DNA of 64,000 nucleotides from an uncultured Carboxylicivirga sp. Lineage in GTDB: Bacteria > Bacteroidota > Bacteroidia > Bacteroidales > Marinilabiliaceae. Shown here in pieces: positions 24,201-32,678 of the stretch; position 1 is the stretch's first letter; each line of letters begins with the position of its first letter. The notes beneath the pieces are model-generated. The model was given only the letters and a program-made list of their open reading frames with translations, was not told the DNA's origin and searched no databases. Made by a program: the position numbers and the translations under genes. The stretch is from positions 5,270,001 through 5,334,000 of the forward strand of contig NZ_OY771430.1 of the NCBI RefSeq assembly GCF_963674565.1, given 5' to 3'.

Positions 24201-25830
24201 TGGTAATGGAATTGGAGATGTCTGTGAAGTAGTCCATTTAATTGGATTGGAACCGGCTGAAGTTACGCTAGCTACAAATACAACTTTTGAATTCACATTA
24301 TTGCTCAATATACCTGCACCTGATGGCGGTATTAGTGTAAATATCACTTCGTCATCACCTGAATTATTAACTCCGGCACAAGTAATTATTCCTGAAGGTC
24401 AAACAGAAGGGGTTTTTCAGGTTACCACAGGATTAATACCAGAACAGGTAATGCTTGATTGTTTTTATGAAGGTGAGTTGGTCAGTGCTATTATTTATGT
24501 TGAAGAAGGTGTCTCATCAGATAGCGATGGAGACGGTTTGGCAGATGAATTTGATCCTGATCCTAACGACCCTGACATGGATAATGATGGCTTGTTAGAT
24601 GGAGAGGAAGATTTAAATCATAATGGTGTCTATGATGTTGACGAGTCTAATTTCCTGGATGCCGATACCGATGATGATGGTTTATCAGATGGAGATGAAT
24701 TAATATTCGGAACAGGCATGCTTTATCCGGATACAGACAGAGATGGATTAAGTGATGGACTGGAGGTTGGACGATCTACGCCCATTAGTTCAGGGGTTAG
24801 TGATGGTAATTATACATCATATGCAGGAACAGCTTTATCATGGCAGGGTGATACAGATCCAGCTACAACAACCGATCCTTTAGATGCTGATACCGATAAT
24901 GATAAATTAAGTGATGGACCCAATACTGTTCCGGGTGTTAGTATAGGTGGAGAAGATCGAAATGCGGATGGCAGAATGGGCAGTGGAGAAACTGATCCTA
25001 CTAATGCGGATACAGATGGAGATTCTTTGTTAGATGGTGATGAGGATCTTGATGGCGATGGTGTTTTAGATTCTAATGAAACAGATGCATTAGATTTCGA
25101 CACTGATAATGATGGATCTCATGATGGAATTGATTGTAATCCTTTGGATTCTGATATATATCCCGGAGCACCTGAGATTTGTGGAGATGGAATCGATCAG
25201 GATTGTGACGGAGGTGATTTGAATTGTGCCAGTAATGATGGGTATGGAGAATTAATATATGATGGTGTAACAATCTTACCAACAAATCTTACTGAGCTAA
25301 GTCCTTCGATACATTCAGTTGTTCTTGATTGTATCGAACCATTTTCCCCTGAATTACTATTGCCCGATGGTCAGGTGGTTTATAGCGCTGGTTTAGATGG
25401 TGGAACAAATATTGTATCCGAAGCTCTTGCTATGGATGTTCTAACAAGGTACTCTGGTGCTATTTTAACGGCAACTGAGAATGAAGTTGTTTATAACACG
25501 GTAGGTAGTATTTTTGATTTTCTTGTTCAGATTGACAATATTCCTTTAGGAGTTAGTGTTACTCGTGCAGTTAAGTTTCCTTATGATGATCCATATACTG
25601 TTAATGATGCAGAGGCACTTCTTAATAACAAGCTTGTGTCAATAATTGAATCTCTTAATAATATTGATTCTCAATATGGAATATCAAAAGGAGTGCTTGT
25701 TATAATGGCATATAGCCAATCTCATAGTGATCTGCTTCAAATAACATTTTCGAATATGGAAGCATCGATTCTGGGAAATACTATAGTATTAATTGTAACA
25801 ACAAATGGAGATGATAGTGCAATTTATTAA
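21253..25830 (+). CDS. Large secreted MopE-like / thrombospondin type 3 repeat protein
   Basis: About 1,525 residues from the ATG at 21253 (the frame opens at an upstream TTG). A signal peptide is followed by a domain common at the start of Bacteroidota adhesins (VPQALKYKAIAKDEWG to SVPFALFAG, residues about 20-130). Then come at least six MopE-type metal-binding units of the form GDCND-PGAPEICGDGIDQNCDG, and calcium-binding thrombospondin type 3 runs such as DGDGIADSQDNCPNNYNPNQ. There are IPT/Ig-like and Calx-beta-like stretches between. It is extremely Asp-rich and probably calcium-dependent. No clear T9SS domain closes the protein, whereas its small neighbour has one. Confidence 0.88.
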   Translation: MKRIFTCLIILCSYMNLTYSQVPQALKYKAIAKDEWGIALPSKDVTLQFTILQDGFEVYKEQHYTVTNKFGLMDVNIGEGTNVLLGSFAAIDWSVGEYSLKVELDPKGGVDFRIDGSDRLLSVPFALFAGSVANSEDNDNDSGNELISNAYLQGTTLYIIEGNQSIMIDLLSLQDGVDDADNDPTNELQTINIENNTLTLSEGGSVTLPVATMIGQYYFADKDGDGFGDNFNLVWIPSTASIPVGYIMQSGDCNDNNQNINPGANEIAGDGIDQNCDGVDALDCVFEVNGTWMVNEDIELCSSVSHFFNEFTVNDINGSKQLVYLPETIFVLPLVTQDECHYEFAIESAQAAYMYVTFDIIDEQTIGGTVNYYNDLLGLNCDVVTDFTAVKLVNTDCDSGWADCNGDPSDGCETDLSTSSSSCGECGNACPEGYICQSGECVAVDENDNDGDGYSVLNGDCNDSNVNIYPGAPEICGDGIDNNCNGEVDEGCPETDCGQSIINLFNCINLNCTDGDQQCVTDQCNAEFVAVFASNCLDITCALNYFSNPESYSLDPSWTPEEVAEYLISLCGVEDQDGDGYAPTQGDCNDFDNTVYPGAIDICGDGVDQNCDGVDAVCGDDDGDGYSPEMGDCDDTDPNIYPGAEEFCDDVDNDCDGEIDEDAGMEWLADADGDGWGSVDVSTIVIACERPVGYVDAEFIGDCNDDDASINPGAPEICGDGIDQNCDGDDVICDDIDGDGIADSQDNCPNNYNPNQTDSNGDGIGDACSDGLALHILQVYPTAIYNGINSPVSLLLEPMEVELTGINLISQDMLVTPVEFNIQSDIEVIILVPAVLSEGEYNIEYSWSGGTAIFTNGLLITENLTLIVNSVSPNIVSSNVGTEILIQTNGGLTDPSVVYLSADELLEGISIPVFSTFIDNSTLSATVPEGLPTGVYTVVIVTSDGNAGIYSPFFIDIDSDGDGIMDDADNCPNTYNPDQTDSNGNGIGDVCEVVHLIGLEPAEVTLATNTTFEFTLLLNIPAPDGGISVNITSSSPELLTPAQVIIPEGQTEGVFQVTTGLIPEQVMLDCFYEGELVSAIIYVEEGVSSDSDGDGLADEFDPDPNDPDMDNDGLLDGEEDLNHNGVYDVDESNFLDADTDDDGLSDGDELIFGTGMLYPDTDRDGLSDGLEVGRSTPISSGVSDGNYTSYAGTALSWQGDTDPATTTDPLDADTDNDKLSDGPNTVPGVSIGGEDRNADGRMGSGETDPTNADTDGDSLLDGDEDLDGDGVLDSNETDALDFDTDNDGSHDGIDCNPLDSDIYPGAPEICGDGIDQDCDGGDLNCASNDGYGELIYDGVTILPTNLTELSPSIHSVVLDCIEPFSPELLLPDGQVVYSAGLDGGTNIVSEALAMDVLTRYSGAILTATENEVVYNTVGSIFDFLVQIDNIPLGVSVTRAVKFPYDDPYTVNDAEALLNNKLVSIIESLNNIDSQYGISKGVLVIMAYSQSHSDLLQITFSNMEASILGNTIVLIVTTNGDDSAIY

Positions 25831-25863
25831 TAATTGAGCTTAAGCTCTTAATTAACAAATATT

Positions 25864-25893
25864 AGAGGCTGTCTTTTTTTGAAGACAGCCTCT
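25864..25893. terminator. Bidirectional terminator
   Basis: AGAGGCTGTCTT pairs with AAGACAGCCTCT across a T-rich loop, between the convergent MopE-like and H-NOX genes. Confidence 0.75.
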
Positions 25894-25944
25894 GCTTTAT
25901 TGATATAAAAAAATCAGTATTGTTAGTTATTAAATGGTATCTGA

Positions 25945-26466
25945 TTATTGAAATTTAATGATAACATTATTGCCTGTGCCTTTAGATACAATTAGTTTTT
26001 CGTCATAGAATTTTCCAACACTTTTAGCTAATCCAATGAATAAATCAACCAAATTTCTGTCAGATATATAGTTCATAACAAGTGTTTTGTCATCTTTCCA
26101 GTCGTATGTGAATTTTGGAGGACGGGCATTAGGCATGCTTTTGGTTACTTTTAGATGAATATTGTCCAGCATCAAAAGTAAATCCTTAGCCGACTTAGCT
26201 TTAACCATATAGGCAGCATAGATTTTAGAGGCATAATAATTCATCCAATAATCTCCAAAAGCTTCGGCCGCTTGTTCAATACTAAGTTTTAAAACTTTAC
26301 AAGTAGAACCGATTAAACTAATTGCTACCTGATCATCAAAATCAATGGTTGATAAAATGGTTTCATTTGGTTTTAATCCAGAGTCAACCAATATTTCCTG
26401 CCACTGACTTGTTCCAAATTCCTTTGAAACCAGATTTCTTAAACAATCTAAAATAACCCCTTTCAT
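25945..26466 (-). CDS. hnoX: H-NOX (haem NO/O2-binding) domain protein
   Basis: A 173-residue stand-alone H-NOX sensor that binds haem and responds to nitric oxide. The start MKGVILDCL is typical. The proximal haem ligand is His104 in NIHLKVTK, and the Y-x-S-x-R haem-propionate motif is YISDR (Tyr133, Ser135, Arg137). The residue matching the distal Tyr140 of Thermoanaerobacter H-NOX is Leu142, which favours NO selectivity over O2 binding. No histidine kinase, diguanylate cyclase or NosP partner lies next to it, unlike many H-NOX genes, so its output partner must be elsewhere. The 525 bp upstream (26467-26992) contain no gene or clear promoter. Confidence 0.92.
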   Translation of the reverse strand: MKGVILDCLRNLVSKEFGTSQWQEILVDSGLKPNETILSTIDFDDQVAISLIGSTCKVLKLSIEQAAEAFGDYWMNYYASKIYAAYMVKAKSAKDLLLMLDNIHLKVTKSMPNARPPKFTYDWKDDKTLVMNYISDRNLVDLFIGLAKSVGKFYDEKLIVSKGTGNNVIIKFQ

Positions 26467-26992
26467 AATTACTATTTTAAAGTTTCCCTGTTCTTATTTG
26501 TAACAAGGATTGTTTGTTTTTTGAAACTGTGCTATCAAGCTTTAATTGAAGCTGAAAGCTGAGTAAATAACTGTTAGGGTAATTAAACTAAGGTTCGGTT
26601 AATTATCAGACTCCATAAGGATATCTGACAATTGAAACTAAATGCAATTGTTAAAACTCTTAATTCAGAGTAATTTCAAGACTAACGGCAATGTGTTAAT
26701 AATAGATAATCGTATATTAAACCATTGTCCGGAAGCTCTATTGTTTATTGTGTTAAATTTGGTTTGCCTTAAAATTGTTTCCCCTACACTCCAGGCTAAT
26801 TTTGTATTTTAATTGTATGAAAAAGCTTCGAAATATTACTCTTTCAACAATTAATTGTTAATGTTTCATTTGTACGAAATGAAAATATTTCGGTTACACA
26901 AATGATATTAAATATTCAAGAATTTGTTTCTAATTAAGGATTAGGTTTTGATCCTATATGATTGAACCTTCATACTTCAGAAAAATACAATT
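26467..26992. other. Gene-free AT-rich stretch
   Basis: I see no credible gene, tRNA, strong promoter or terminator here. There is only a short imperfect palindrome around 26605-26635. Confidence 0.5.
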
Positions 26993-27778
26993 TTACCTAT
27001 AGTTCTCTTTTTGTTTCAGATATTTATCAATTATTCCTGTTACTATAATAAGATAGGCACTGAGACTACCGATCAAAGCACCCAGTGATATATCAGTGGG
27101 TGAGTGTACGCCTAAAATAACTCTGGATAAAGCAACAAGGGTTGCCCATAAGAAAGGAAGAATAAAAAAGGTACGTCTTCTGAAATCTTCATAAGTGAAT
27201 AACAGAAGATAAGCCATTAAGGTCGCCATAATAAAAGCATTGACTGTATGGCCGGAAGGAAAAGAGAAGCCGGTTTCGTTTAACCAGTGCTGCAATACTT
27301 TTGGATTAATCGGTTGATCATCAAACGTAATAAAATCTGGTTCTTTCTCATTCAGGAATGCTTTGAGGTACTGTTGTCGTTCGGCTTTTGTTGGAAGATT
27401 ATAGAATTCCTCACTATCAAAATCTTTTTGGTTATGCAGATAAATAATGTTTGGTCGTTCAATGCGTAATTTCTCCTTAATAAAATGTTCGTTTAGCTTG
27501 GCAAATCCTCCTAAAACAACTGAAAATCCTAGTAACGATAGTGTCAGGAATATCATTTTTTTAACCCAACCTTTATAATGAAGGCTTATAAGGATACAAA
27601 AAACAAGAGTGATAACTGGTACACCAACAGTACCTCCTGTGTTGGAAATAAAAAGCCAGAAAGCAGCCACCCAACCTTCATGAATGGCAGAGAAACCATA
27701 GGGAAATAGAAAAGTACTGGCAAGTATTACCAAACAAATGGCTGTGCAAATGATTAATATGTCGATACGGGATCTCAT
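26993..27778 (-). CDS. PAP2-family membrane phosphatase
   Basis: A 261-residue inner-membrane phosphatase of the PAP2 superfamily, acting on phosphatidic acid, undecaprenyl diphosphate or similar lipids. All three catalytic motifs are present: KEKLRIERP (K-x6-RP), FPSGHT (PSGH) and SRVILGVHSPTD (SR-x5-H-x3-D). There are about six hydrophobic helices, and an insert of about 55 residues after the first motif (DFDSEEFYNLPTKAERQQYL onward) enlarges the outer loop. It stands alone on the minus strand. The lipid substrate cannot be read from the sequence. Confidence 0.92.
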   Translation of the reverse strand: MRSRIDILIICTAICLVILASTFLFPYGFSAIHEGWVAAFWLFISNTGGTVGVPVITLVFCILISLHYKGWVKKMIFLTLSLLGFSVVLGGFAKLNEHFIKEKLRIERPNIIYLHNQKDFDSEEFYNLPTKAERQQYLKAFLNEKEPDFITFDDQPINPKVLQHWLNETGFSFPSGHTVNAFIMATLMAYLLLFTYEDFRRRTFFILPFLWATLVALSRVILGVHSPTDISLGALIGSLSAYLIIVTGIIDKYLKQKENYR

Positions 27779-27971
27779 TTTCCTTGGATCAAATAGGATG
27801 ATTTATAATGAATTGGCATTAAAGTAAGCATTAATCGAATAATCTACTTAAAAAATGGTATCAATTTTGAATGTTATTGAAACCAAATGCATGTTTGAAG
27901 TGTATTATTTGATGGTTAATTGTTAAATGTTTGAAAACATTATATTAGCCGGTAATTAAAAGAATAGTGAA

Positions 27972-28496
27972 ATGACACGATTATTTATAATATTAGCTTT
28001 TTTAGGTTTTTCATTCTCTGCATCAAGTCAAAAGTATCAAGTGGGTGATGTCGCACCTGAAATTGTTCAGATTACGCCTCAAGGCGATTCTCTTGCGTTA
28101 TCATCCTTGAAAGGTAAAATGGTGTTGATTGATTTTTGGGCCTCATGGTGTAAACCCTGCCGAAAAGAAAATCCAACCTTAGTAAATGCATATGAGAGTT
28201 TTAAGGATACCATCTTTAAGAATGGTGATGGTTTTACCATCTTTTCGGTATCGTTGGATATGAAGAAGCCTGATTGGATTACAGCTATTGAAAATGATGG
28301 ACTTATATGGCCTTACCATGTAAGTGATTTGAAAGGGTGGCGAAGTGAGGTATCAAAATTATACGGTGTAAGAGGAATACCTGCCAACTTCTTAATTGAT
28401 GGCGAAGGAGTAATTGTTGCTATTAATCTAAGAGGTGAAGAACTGGAGAAGAAACTTAGAAAAGAAACAAAGAAAAGCTGGTACCAATTCTGGTAA
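27972..28496 (+). CDS. TlpA-like periplasmic thioredoxin-fold protein
   Basis: A 174-residue exported thiol-disulfide oxidoreductase of the TlpA/ResA group. A signal peptide (about 1-19) precedes YQVGDVAPEIVQITPQGDS, and the active site is WASWCKPC (Cys60, Cys63). The cis-Pro loop is GVRGIPANFLID. These proteins reduce or isomerise disulfides in envelope proteins, often for cytochrome c maturation, but no cytochrome genes are near. It converges with the DsbA-like/Cys-rich lipoprotein operon, separated by the terminator at 28502-28527, giving a small thiol-redox neighbourhood. Confidence 0.92.
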   Translation: MTRLFIILAFLGFSFSASSQKYQVGDVAPEIVQITPQGDSLALSSLKGKMVLIDFWASWCKPCRKENPTLVNAYESFKDTIFKNGDGFTIFSVSLDMKKPDWITAIENDGLIWPYHVSDLKGWRSEVSKLYGVRGIPANFLIDGEGVIVAINLRGEELEKKLRKETKKSWYQFW

Positions 28497-28501
28497 AAAA
28501 T

Positions 28502-28528
28502 AAGGCTGTCGAAACCGACAGCCTTTTA
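28502..28528. terminator. Terminator between convergent thiol-redox genes
   Basis: A perfect 10-bp stem (28502-28511 with 28516-28525, loop AAAC) ends in TTTT on the plus strand. It probably serves both directions. Confidence 0.85.
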
Positions 28529-28531
28529 TTT

Positions 28532-28858
28532 TTATTTGCAGATTGCTGCAGAGCGGGCTTCATTTATTAATTGAGCAGTAAATGCATCCAATTGTAGTTT
28601 AAGTTCTGACATTTCTATTGAACTTACCTGACATTTATCTTTCAGATCATCAAGCGTAAGTTGAGTATCTTCATTTTTATATAAATAATAACAGTTTTGA
28701 TTGTCATCACAACAAGCAGTAATGTCTTCAGCAGAACAGGATCCTGTGTCAAGAGGGAATTGATCACAGGATTCTGACGGATCGTCGCTACATGCAACAG
28801 AAGTAAGAGTGAATATTCCCATAAAAAGAAACGATAAAATTTTATTTGAATTTTTCAT
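28532..28858 (-). CDS. Small cysteine-rich lipoprotein
   Basis: A 108-residue lipoprotein with lipobox TSVAC (Cys23) and eight more cysteines, including CC at DITACCDDN. It has no family that I recognise. After lipid attachment the mature part is about 86 residues, acidic and helical at the C terminus. It lies 21 bp downstream of the DsbA-like gene, so the pair is almost certainly one transcript, and its many cysteines make it a natural substrate or partner of that oxidoreductase. The even number of cysteines left after lipidation would allow four disulfides. Confidence 0.75.
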   Translation of the reverse strand: MKNSNKILSFLFMGIFTLTSVACSDDPSESCDQFPLDTGSCSAEDITACCDDNQNCYYLYKNEDTQLTLDDLKDKCQVSSIEMSELKLQLDAFTAQLINEARSAAICK

Positions 28859-28879
28859 GGCTAATTTTGTTTTTATATG

Positions 28880-29509
28880 TCATTTATTGTTTTTATCCTG
28901 ATTTAATAGTTTTAAAATCGCTTCGAAATCTAAATAGCCTTTTTTTATCTCATTTCCGATGATAAAGGTAGGGGTTCCTTTCGTTTTTAATGTTTGAAAC
29001 TGGTAAATATTTTTTATTTCAGGAGTTTCGTTCCTGTTTAAAATACATTCGGCCACATTTTCGTTTGTACTAATGTATTCATCAATCAGTCCGTCAAAAT
29101 ATTTGGTGTAGATTATACCTGGTTTATACAATAAAAGTTTGTGTAATTTCTCAAATTGTCCAAATTTATTTATACATATTGCGGTTCGGTAGGCTTTTAA
29201 TGCTTTTGCATCATTGGGTTTGCATACTAACCTGAAGATTAATTTCACTTGTTTATTGTCAATTAAACTATCTTTCAATTCCGGATAGACTTCTTTAAAA
29301 AATTTTTGACAATATGAACAGTTATAATCAAAATATAGAATAATGGATTGAGGAGCATTATAACTACCGAATATGATATCATTTTCATCTGTCTGTTTGA
29401 TTTTTACTAAATCATGATCATTTATTATCCTATTATTCTTCATATAAAAGAAGAATAGCACAATAGTTATAATAAATATGAATAATATGATGACACTTTT
29501 CTTATTCAT
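28880..29509 (-). CDS. Membrane-anchored DsbA-like thioredoxin-fold protein
   Basis: About 209 residues from the ATG at 29509; the frame also opens at a TTG 15 bp earlier. An N-terminal helix (about 5-25) anchors it. The DsbA-like domain begins IIFGSYNAPQSIILYFDYNC and has active site CSYC and the cis-Pro loop GTPTFIIGNEIKKGY. This is the pattern of DsbA/DsbG-type proteins that oxidise or isomerise disulfides in the periplasm. Its start overlaps the end of the AsmA-like gene by 8 bp, and a Cys-rich lipoprotein follows, so all three are one operon. Confidence 0.88.
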   Translation of the reverse strand: MNKKSVIILFIFIITIVLFFFYMKNNRIINDHDLVKIKQTDENDIIFGSYNAPQSIILYFDYNCSYCQKFFKEVYPELKDSLIDNKQVKLIFRLVCKPNDAKALKAYRTAICINKFGQFEKLHKLLLYKPGIIYTKYFDGLIDEYISTNENVAECILNRNETPEIKNIYQFQTLKTKGTPTFIIGNEIKKGYLDFEAILKLLNQDKNNK

Positions 29510-32501
29510 TCTTTTTCTGCTCAAGATCTGTTTTATAAGTTACAAATTGAGGCAGGAAGACAGCTTCTAGGATAACTTCTTTTAAATTAATTAATCTTGA
29601 CATTTTTTTTCGATCATCAGAATCTTTACCTTCTAAGAAACTCTTCACAGTTTTTCCATTCTCAACTTTATAAATAGCAAAAAGAGACGTTAAACCTTTG
29701 GTTCCACCATCATCTTTTTGTTTACTTTCTTTCGATTGCTTTTTTTCAATGCGGTCTGTTTTCCCTTTTCTTAAAATTTCTTTTAAATAAAAGCGGAGAT
29801 GGTATTGACAATCAAAATTAAATTTCTGCATTCCAAATAAGGTAACATCAAAAGTATTGGTTTTAATATTAGTTTGCGGGGCATAGACTGCTCCAGCATA
29901 AACAAACAATTTTGTATCAATGGTTTTGAATTTTATTTTTTCTAATCCATCTATGCCATAATCATCTCCCATTTCTACAGCAATTGGATAATTAAATAGT
30001 TTACCGTTTTCAAGAGTTAAATCAGCAGTAACAAATATTGAATCTGTAATAAGAGAATCTTTAAAGAGAATATAACCATTTAGATTATTTGTACTCAAAA
30101 AGCCACTAAGTTGTTCATGATTAATATAATCCTCATTTCCATATTCCTTAAAGTTATCAAAGTCAACTAATAGTTGATTGACATCCAGGTTTTTAGTGCT
30201 GTTTTTGAAATAGATTTTTTGAATATTATCGTACATCTGTACTTTGACTGAAGTATTTGCATGCCCTTTAAATGCATCAAATTTTAACTGGTCAACTATA
30301 TATTCGTGATCAGTTAATTTATAAAGCCCGCTTATATTTTCAAGGATAGCGTTTTCGTATTTCAATTGATCCACGTAGAATTTTCCTCGTACATCAAATG
30401 AATAATTGCCTGGTTCGGCAGGGATAGTATCCACCTGAGCTACTTCTGTTGAATCTGTAACAGGCATTAACTTTTCGAGTTCAGCATAATCAATATTACC
30501 CAGATGAACAAATCCACGAACTTTAACTTTCTTTTTCTGATTTTGCAATACACTTTTATGCAAATCTACGACGTAGGTTGAGTCGGCAGTAAAAGAAATC
30601 TGATTGAAACTTCCTGAAATATCTTCCATAGAAATGGAATCGTTTTTCATCAATACAGTTCCATTCATAGCTTCCAGATTATATAAATTATCGGGGGTAC
30701 GTATTGTAAGATTTTTGCTGGTAACCAATAATTCACTTTCTGTGAAAAGTATTCGCATTGCCTCATCAGCTATCGAATCCATATTAATACTACCCGCCGA
30801 TTCAATACTGGCTAATAATTGCCCGTTGTAATCAGAAAGAAGGGTGTCGGGTATAAATGAACTCCAGTCCTGGAGGTTAATTTCAACTTTGGCTTTTGTT
30901 TGATAATATGGTTTTTGCCCGTTTTTAAAATAGGCATTACCCGATAGGCTGCTTTTGTTTGCTTTTAAGTCGAATGATTCAAGGTCAACGGCCAGATGAT
31001 CAATATTATCGATGCTTCCGGTATATTTTCCTCTTACACTGGATGGTGCAATATCCATTTTATAATCGGGCAACTGACAGCTGATATTTTCGAATTGAAA
31101 AGCCTGGTTATGATAACTGGCAGAACCGTTCATGTTTTGCAGGTTGATAACTGAATCCATCTCAACAAAAAGGTTGGTAAAAGTAAGTTTTAAGGTACTT
31201 CGGTTAAGTGACTCATTAATGTAACTCATGGTAACTGAATCGGGTAATGAGCCACTATTGGTCAGATCAGCTTTTACTCTGCCTCCTATGTTTGTTTTCA
31301 GATCCTGAGGAACCAGATGATTAAACTCATCAAGTAAAATATTGGCTTGTGTTTGAAATGAATAAACAGGTTGATCGAAATTGATAACTTTAGCAGTTAA
31401 ATTAACACTGCTTTGGTTTGTTTTAACTTGTAATTTCTTTATCTCAAGCTCCGAAGATGCCATAGAGCGTTGATTTCCGTTGGTAAAGCTTATTTCGGTA
31501 GAAAGATCTTTAATGGAAGGGTAATCTAAAGCTGAAAGCCGGGTGTCCTCCAGTTTGATCAAAGCATTTATTTGAGGTAGGTTTATGGTGTCCAATAAAT
31601 CCCCGTTTATAGATGCAGCGGTATTTAAAATACCACCATCGATCTGTAGTTTGTAGTCAGTAATTAATGAATCAGGTATATACTTAGACAGTTCCTTCAG
31701 ATCGAAATGGGTTTCAAATATTTTTAGTTCAGCAGGAAAATTACCGGTTGTATTAATCCACCCTGATGTATTAATTTTTACACCTTCACTAATTAGTGAT
31801 GCGTTTTCGAGATGAAGGGTATCGTTTAGAAATAGCGCTTTTAAGTCAAGCTGCATATTATTCATCAGATGGGCTTTCGTATCCGGATAATTTAACTTGT
31901 TGAGAGTAACAGATCCTTCAACATTGGCTGATAAACCACTTACTTCTTTCATGAAAACAGACGATAAGGCATCCAGCATGATGGTTGCCGTAATATTTTC
32001 TGCTTCGTCGATATAAATTAATTGTACAGCTGTTGTTTTAATTAGTGGAGCGGCAATATTTAAAGCTGCAGAAGTAGTGTCGGTTTCATTTTCTTCTGAT
32101 TCAGGAATTAAAAAATCAATATTTGTCTTCTGATTATTGTAAACGTGGTAATTGGCTACTCCGTTTTCTAATCGTATTTCTACAATATTGATCTGGTCAT
32201 GAAGCAAAGGAGTCATCTCAACTTCGATATATAAGTCTTTTAAAACCAAAATATCATCCAAACCAAGCGAATCACTTTTTAGTTGCACGTTTTGCAATTG
32301 CAATTGGGCATTAGGAAAATCCTTTAAAAGCGAGAATTCAATATTTTCAACAGACAATTCAGTACCCAGGGTTTTATTAAGTTGATTTATTGCGAGTTTT
32401 GATATTGGTTTTTCAGCAAACTCAGCAATTAAAATAAGCAAAAGGATAAAGCAAACTATAATAATTCCCAGGTACTTTAATGTTTTAAGAAAGAGTTTCA
32501 T
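29502..32501 (-). CDS. AsmA-like envelope protein
   Basis: A 999-residue protein with one N-terminal membrane helix (about 8-26, YLGIIIVCFILLLILIAEF) and a very long strand-rich periplasmic region. The opening after the helix (ISKLAINQLNKTLGTELSVENIEFSLLKDFP) and the C-terminal part match the AsmA family, related to the TamB/YhdP bridge-like lipid carriers between the membranes. The last 70 residues are charged (KTDRIEKKQSKESKQKDDGG). It heads an operon with the DsbA-like and Cys-rich lipoprotein genes. The link between lipid-transport-like and thiol-redox genes is an observation with unknown meaning. Confidence 0.85.
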   Translation of the reverse strand: MKLFLKTLKYLGIIIVCFILLLILIAEFAEKPISKLAINQLNKTLGTELSVENIEFSLLKDFPNAQLQLQNVQLKSDSLGLDDILVLKDLYIEVEMTPLLHDQINIVEIRLENGVANYHVYNNQKTNIDFLIPESEENETDTTSAALNIAAPLIKTTAVQLIYIDEAENITATIMLDALSSVFMKEVSGLSANVEGSVTLNKLNYPDTKAHLMNNMQLDLKALFLNDTLHLENASLISEGVKINTSGWINTTGNFPAELKIFETHFDLKELSKYIPDSLITDYKLQIDGGILNTAASINGDLLDTINLPQINALIKLEDTRLSALDYPSIKDLSTEISFTNGNQRSMASSELEIKKLQVKTNQSSVNLTAKVINFDQPVYSFQTQANILLDEFNHLVPQDLKTNIGGRVKADLTNSGSLPDSVTMSYINESLNRSTLKLTFTNLFVEMDSVINLQNMNGSASYHNQAFQFENISCQLPDYKMDIAPSSVRGKYTGSIDNIDHLAVDLESFDLKANKSSLSGNAYFKNGQKPYYQTKAKVEINLQDWSSFIPDTLLSDYNGQLLASIESAGSINMDSIADEAMRILFTESELLVTSKNLTIRTPDNLYNLEAMNGTVLMKNDSISMEDISGSFNQISFTADSTYVVDLHKSVLQNQKKKVKVRGFVHLGNIDYAELEKLMPVTDSTEVAQVDTIPAEPGNYSFDVRGKFYVDQLKYENAILENISGLYKLTDHEYIVDQLKFDAFKGHANTSVKVQMYDNIQKIYFKNSTKNLDVNQLLVDFDNFKEYGNEDYINHEQLSGFLSTNNLNGYILFKDSLITDSIFVTADLTLENGKLFNYPIAVEMGDDYGIDGLEKIKFKTIDTKLFVYAGAVYAPQTNIKTNTFDVTLFGMQKFNFDCQYHLRFYLKEILRKGKTDRIEKKQSKESKQKDDGGTKGLTSLFAIYKVENGKTVKSFLEGKDSDDRKKMSRLINLKEVILEAVFLPQFVTYKTDLEQKKNE

Positions 32502-32664
32502 CGACTTGTGTTTGAAGTGTGAAGACTAAATACAATTATGTATTTAAAATAAGTAATTCTGTTGGAAAACAATATAAAGTGTGCTTCAAAGTTAGTTTAT
32601 TTTTCTTCTTTGTTAATAAGAAAAGTCCTGTAAATATTGACTTCTGCAATATGTTTTTGTAATT

Positions 32665-32672
32665 TACTTTTG
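32665..32672 (+). promoter_or_regulatory. Putative -7 box of the candidate RNA
   Basis: TACTTTTG matches TAnnTTTG. A TTG lies at 32637-32639, but the 25-base spacing is longer than usual, so only the -7 element is convincing. The transcript would begin near 32679. Confidence 0.45.
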
Positions 32673-32678
32673 TCTTGA

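Noticed and set aside
22421..25285. Several long minus-strand reading frames under the MopE-like gene
   Set aside because: They are His/Ile-rich mirror frames of Asp-rich repeats (GAT codons) with no family likeness.
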